Positions 61,668 through 64,000 of a stretch of DNA of 64,000 nt are shown here, piece after piece. The notes under the pieces were generated by a model. That model had not been told where the DNA came from. It saw only the letters and a list, made by a program, of their open reading frames with translations, and made no database searches. The DNA comes from Cafeteria roenbergensis. Taxonomy: Eukaryota; Sar; Bigyra; Bicosoecida; Cafeteriaceae. Position numbers and translations under genes: made by a program. The DNA is taken from NCBI GenBank assembly GCA_008330645.1, contig VLTN01000007.1, forward strand, positions 248,001 through 312,000. The letters run 5' to 3'. The number at the start of each line of letters is the position of its first letter. The first letter of the stretch is position 1.

Positions 61668-64000
61668 GGAAGAGGCCGAGGGTGGCGAGGCGCAGGCTGA
61701 CCTCGCCGCAGCCCTCTCCCAAGACGGCAGAGCTGGCTCTGCCAGCGCAAACAGGCGGAGACCTGCGCGGGTGGCGCAGCCCCAGCGCGCACCCTCGACT
61801 CGCAGCACCAGGGCAGCGCAGCCTGCCGCGGCCGGATCTGGCGCGTCGAGCCCCTCGTGGCGAAGCCGCCAGCGCAGCAGCCTCACGCGGCACCTCGACG
61901 AGGGAGACGTGCCCACAGCGCTCTCGAGGCGGGCGAGGCCTGTGAGCGACGCGAGCGACTCCGCGTCCCCGGCCGGCCGAGGAGGCAAGCGGCCGCGAGA
62001 GGCAACCGCCATCCCGCTGCCAGCCCGGCTCTCAATGAGCAACGCGTCGGTTTCGCCGCCGCGAACCCAGCTGGAGCCCGCTGCCCCCGTCCGGAGAGCG
62101 AGCTCTGCCGACACGCACTTCGAGCCGCCCCAGCTCTCGTCCATTGTGCAAGAGGGGACGGGCTGCAGCGCGGACCTGGGGGAGGGCGTCGGCCGACCGA
62201 CGATGAGCGGCTCGGCCAGCCTGGCGGAGGAGGCGGCGGAGTCCGAGCTGGCGACGGCCGCAGGCGGCGGCGCGCGCGGCGGGGCCGCCCTGCCACCGAC
62301 GCTCTCAGCAGCCAGGCCGAGCGGCGACGGGGCGGAGAGCGCCGCTGCGTCGCTCCTCGCGCCCACACTCGCGGACGGCTCCCCTCTGCTTGGGCCAGCG
62401 GGCGAGCCGGCCGGAGAGGAGGCCGCCCCGCCCTCGAAGCGGGGCCGCCGGCAGCCCGCTTGCTCGCAGGCCGACGACGACGAGGATGCCGACGTCGACG
62501 GGGAGAGCGGTTGCGAGGGCGGGGGCGGGGACGGCGACTCGGACTTTGCCGGCGCCCCCGGCGCAGCGTCTGCCTCCGGCCCTCCGTGCTCTCCGGACCG
62601 GGCGAGCGCTGCGGTGAGCGACTCCCTGTCTCTCACTCCGTCCACGCGAGAGGCCATGTCGATGGCCCGGCGCGCCCTGAGCATGGCTGCCGCCGCCGCG
62701 TCGCCCGGCCGGCGCAGGCGCTCCGAGGCCGCGGCGGCGGCGTCGGCGGCGGCGGCAGCGGCTCTGGCCTCGCCCCGGGCCGCAGCCTCGGCAGCGCTGT
62801 CGGTCAGGCGGGCCTCCGGGTCGGCAGGATCGCCCACCGCGGCGCCCGCGCCCTTCTTGGTGGCGGAGGAGCCCGCAGCGGCCCTGGTGGCGGAGGCCAA
62901 GGCGCCGGCTTCGCGCTGGGGCCACGCCGCTTCGGTCCTGTCGTCGGGCAAGGTGGTGGTCCTAGGCGGCGAGGGGGACGACGGGGCAGCGCTGGGCGAC
63001 GTGTGGTCGCTGGACCTGGCAACGGGCGCGTGGGCGCAGGAGGCGCTGCGCGGCGCAGCTGGCGAGGCCCCGCGGGCGGGCGACGCGGAGGGAGGCAGGG
63101 ACGGCCGCAGCGCCTCTGCAGCTACCGCTGCTGCTACCGCTGCCGCTGCTGGCGGGACGACGCCTCGGGACGACGCCCGGTTTGCACCTCGAGCGTGGCA
63201 CGCAATCGCGGCCGTCAGGGCGGAGGCGGAGGCGGGCAGCGCCCGGGCCAAGGTGTCGCTGCTTGCGTTCGGCGGGGAGCGCGAGGCGGCGGCCGGGGAG
63301 GGACGGTCGCGGTCTTCTACCGGCGACAAAGATACGAAGCAGCTGGCAGAGCCGTGGCTGTTGCTGGACCGAGGGGCGGCGCTGTTCGGGTTCCCGCCCG
63401 CGACCAGCGGCCGGACGCCGGCGGCGCGGGGGGGCCACGCGATGGCTGCCCTGGGCAGCGCAGCGCTTGTCCACGGAGGCATCCGGGGGTCGAAGTGGCT
63501 GGCGGACCTTCACTCTCTGGACCTGGATACGTTCCGGTGGCGGCAGGTGAGGCCTGCGGGCACCGCCCCGAGCAAGCGGTGCTACCACAGCGCCGTGACT
63601 GTGGCGGACGAGGCCGTCGTATTCTTCGGGGGCAACGACGCCGACGCCTCGTTCAACGACGTGATCGTGCTCCGGACGGCCACGGCGTCGGGCAGCTGGC
63701 GGTGGGAGCGCCCCGAGACCACTGGGGACGCCCCTGCGCCCCGCACCGGGCACTCCGCGACGATGGTGTCTCCGCGCCACATGGCTGTGGTCGGCGGGTG
63801 GGATCCGAGCAACACGGTGGTGGAGCGGGCGGGTCGCAAGGAGGCCAGCGACGAGGCGGCGCCTGCCGCCGATGCCGACGGGGACCGGCCCGACGCCCCC
63901 ATCCCCACGCCCATGGGGGGGCCGATGTTCCCCGACGTTCACATTCTCGACGTGGAGTCGTGGCAGTGGCGCAGGCTGCAGCTCGGCCACGGCGAGGCGA
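60434..64000 (+). CDS. Kelch-repeat protein (3' end outside window)
   Basis: Exons are 60434-60573, 60796-60875 and 61067 to beyond 64000; introns are GTGAGC/CTGCAG and GTGAGG/CTGCAG with phases 2 and 1. The first 70 residues (MADAIATPRFPRKHHGAQW...LSMRVLPDGSVCLECASFSGTIVL) are ordered and conserved-looking but unknown to me. Then come about 540 residues of acidic and Ala/Ser-rich disorder, with poly-Asp runs near 61240-61268 and 61623-61670. From about 62915 there are at least five kelch units: SRWGHAASVLSSGKVVVLGGEG, RAWHAIAAV, ARGGHAMAALGSAALVHGGI, KRCYHSAVTVADEAVVFFGGN and PRTGHSATMVSPRHMAVVGGWD, each with the GG doublet and a downstream Trp. They form a beta-propeller that binds proteins. 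No stop is reached. The partner domain may lie beyond the edge. Confidence 0.86.

Noticed and set aside
60549-63482. 977-codon open frame on the minus strand
   Set aside because: It is antisense to the kelch gene, with Ala/Ser/Pro-rich translation. The plus strand shows kelch motifs and phase-matched exons.
1-64000. CRISPR arrays, insertion sequences, transposons, rRNA genes, bacterial operons
   Set aside because: None was found. The tandem repeats seen are coding or intronic microsatellites and minisatellites, and spliced genes rule out a prokaryotic source.

Overview
The window is nuclear DNA from a flagellated eukaryote with a compact, strongly G+C-rich genome (my estimate by eye is about 70 %). 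The evidence is a set of GT-AG introns, proteins found only in eukaryotes, and cilium genes: an outer-dynein transport factor (DAW1/ODA16), a dynein preassembly factor (DNAAF3) and a polycystin-2 type channel. A hybrid histidine kinase, an AmtB-type ammonium transporter and a GT18 glycosyltransferase together point to a unicellular protist or microalga. A haptophyte, pelagophyte or other stramenopile-like alga would fit, but I cannot name the lineage. I see 20 protein genes. They have short introns (100-340 bp) and mostly short spacers (about 110-750 bp). I found no tRNA, rRNA, transposon or CRISPR array.

Layout. 1-4221 (-): 3R-MYB transcription regulator, running off the left edge. 4971-6566 (+): secreted CS-domain protein. 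6955-8616 (+): Sel1-repeat protein. 8861-17742 (-): 2880-residue protein with a pseudo-receiver, TPRs and two degenerate cyclic-nucleotide-binding folds. 18115-22134 (-): Clu/TPR protein. 22331-24427 (+): GT18 (MGAT5-like) Golgi enzyme. 24704-30798 (+): membrane hybrid histidine kinase. 31323-32945 (-): ammonium transporter. 34086-36594 (-): methyltransferase-like protein. 37513-41233 (+): polycystin-2-like channel. 41347-42504 (-): secreted protein with a Gly-Lys tail. 42653-43544 (+): UXT-like prefoldin. 43986-44441 (-): small longin-like protein. 44590-46195 (+): VTA1. 46469-50976 (-): coiled-coil protein with a minisatellite. 51211-52077 (+): RS-rich protein. 52312-54575 (+): SOAT/DGAT1-type acyltransferase. 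54900-57697 (-): DNAAF3. 57945-59952 (-): DAW1. 60434 to the right edge (+): kelch-repeat protein.

The gene models were built by reading both strands and matching intron phases. All 26 introns I place start with GTG (22 with GTGAG), and 20 end in CGCAG. This shared signal is internal support for the joins. Two large genes (MYB at the left edge, kelch at the right) are open to the window ends.

How the genes relate. Three genes serve the cilium; the two dynein-assembly genes lie head-to-tail only about 250 bp apart. VTA1 and possibly the longin-like protein act in membrane traffic, GT18 in Golgi N-glycan branching, SOAT in ER lipid storage, and Clu/TPR possibly in mitochondrial mRNA handling. 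The histidine kinase and the pseudo-receiver protein both contain two-component domains with altered key residues, and they are the most unusual proteins here.
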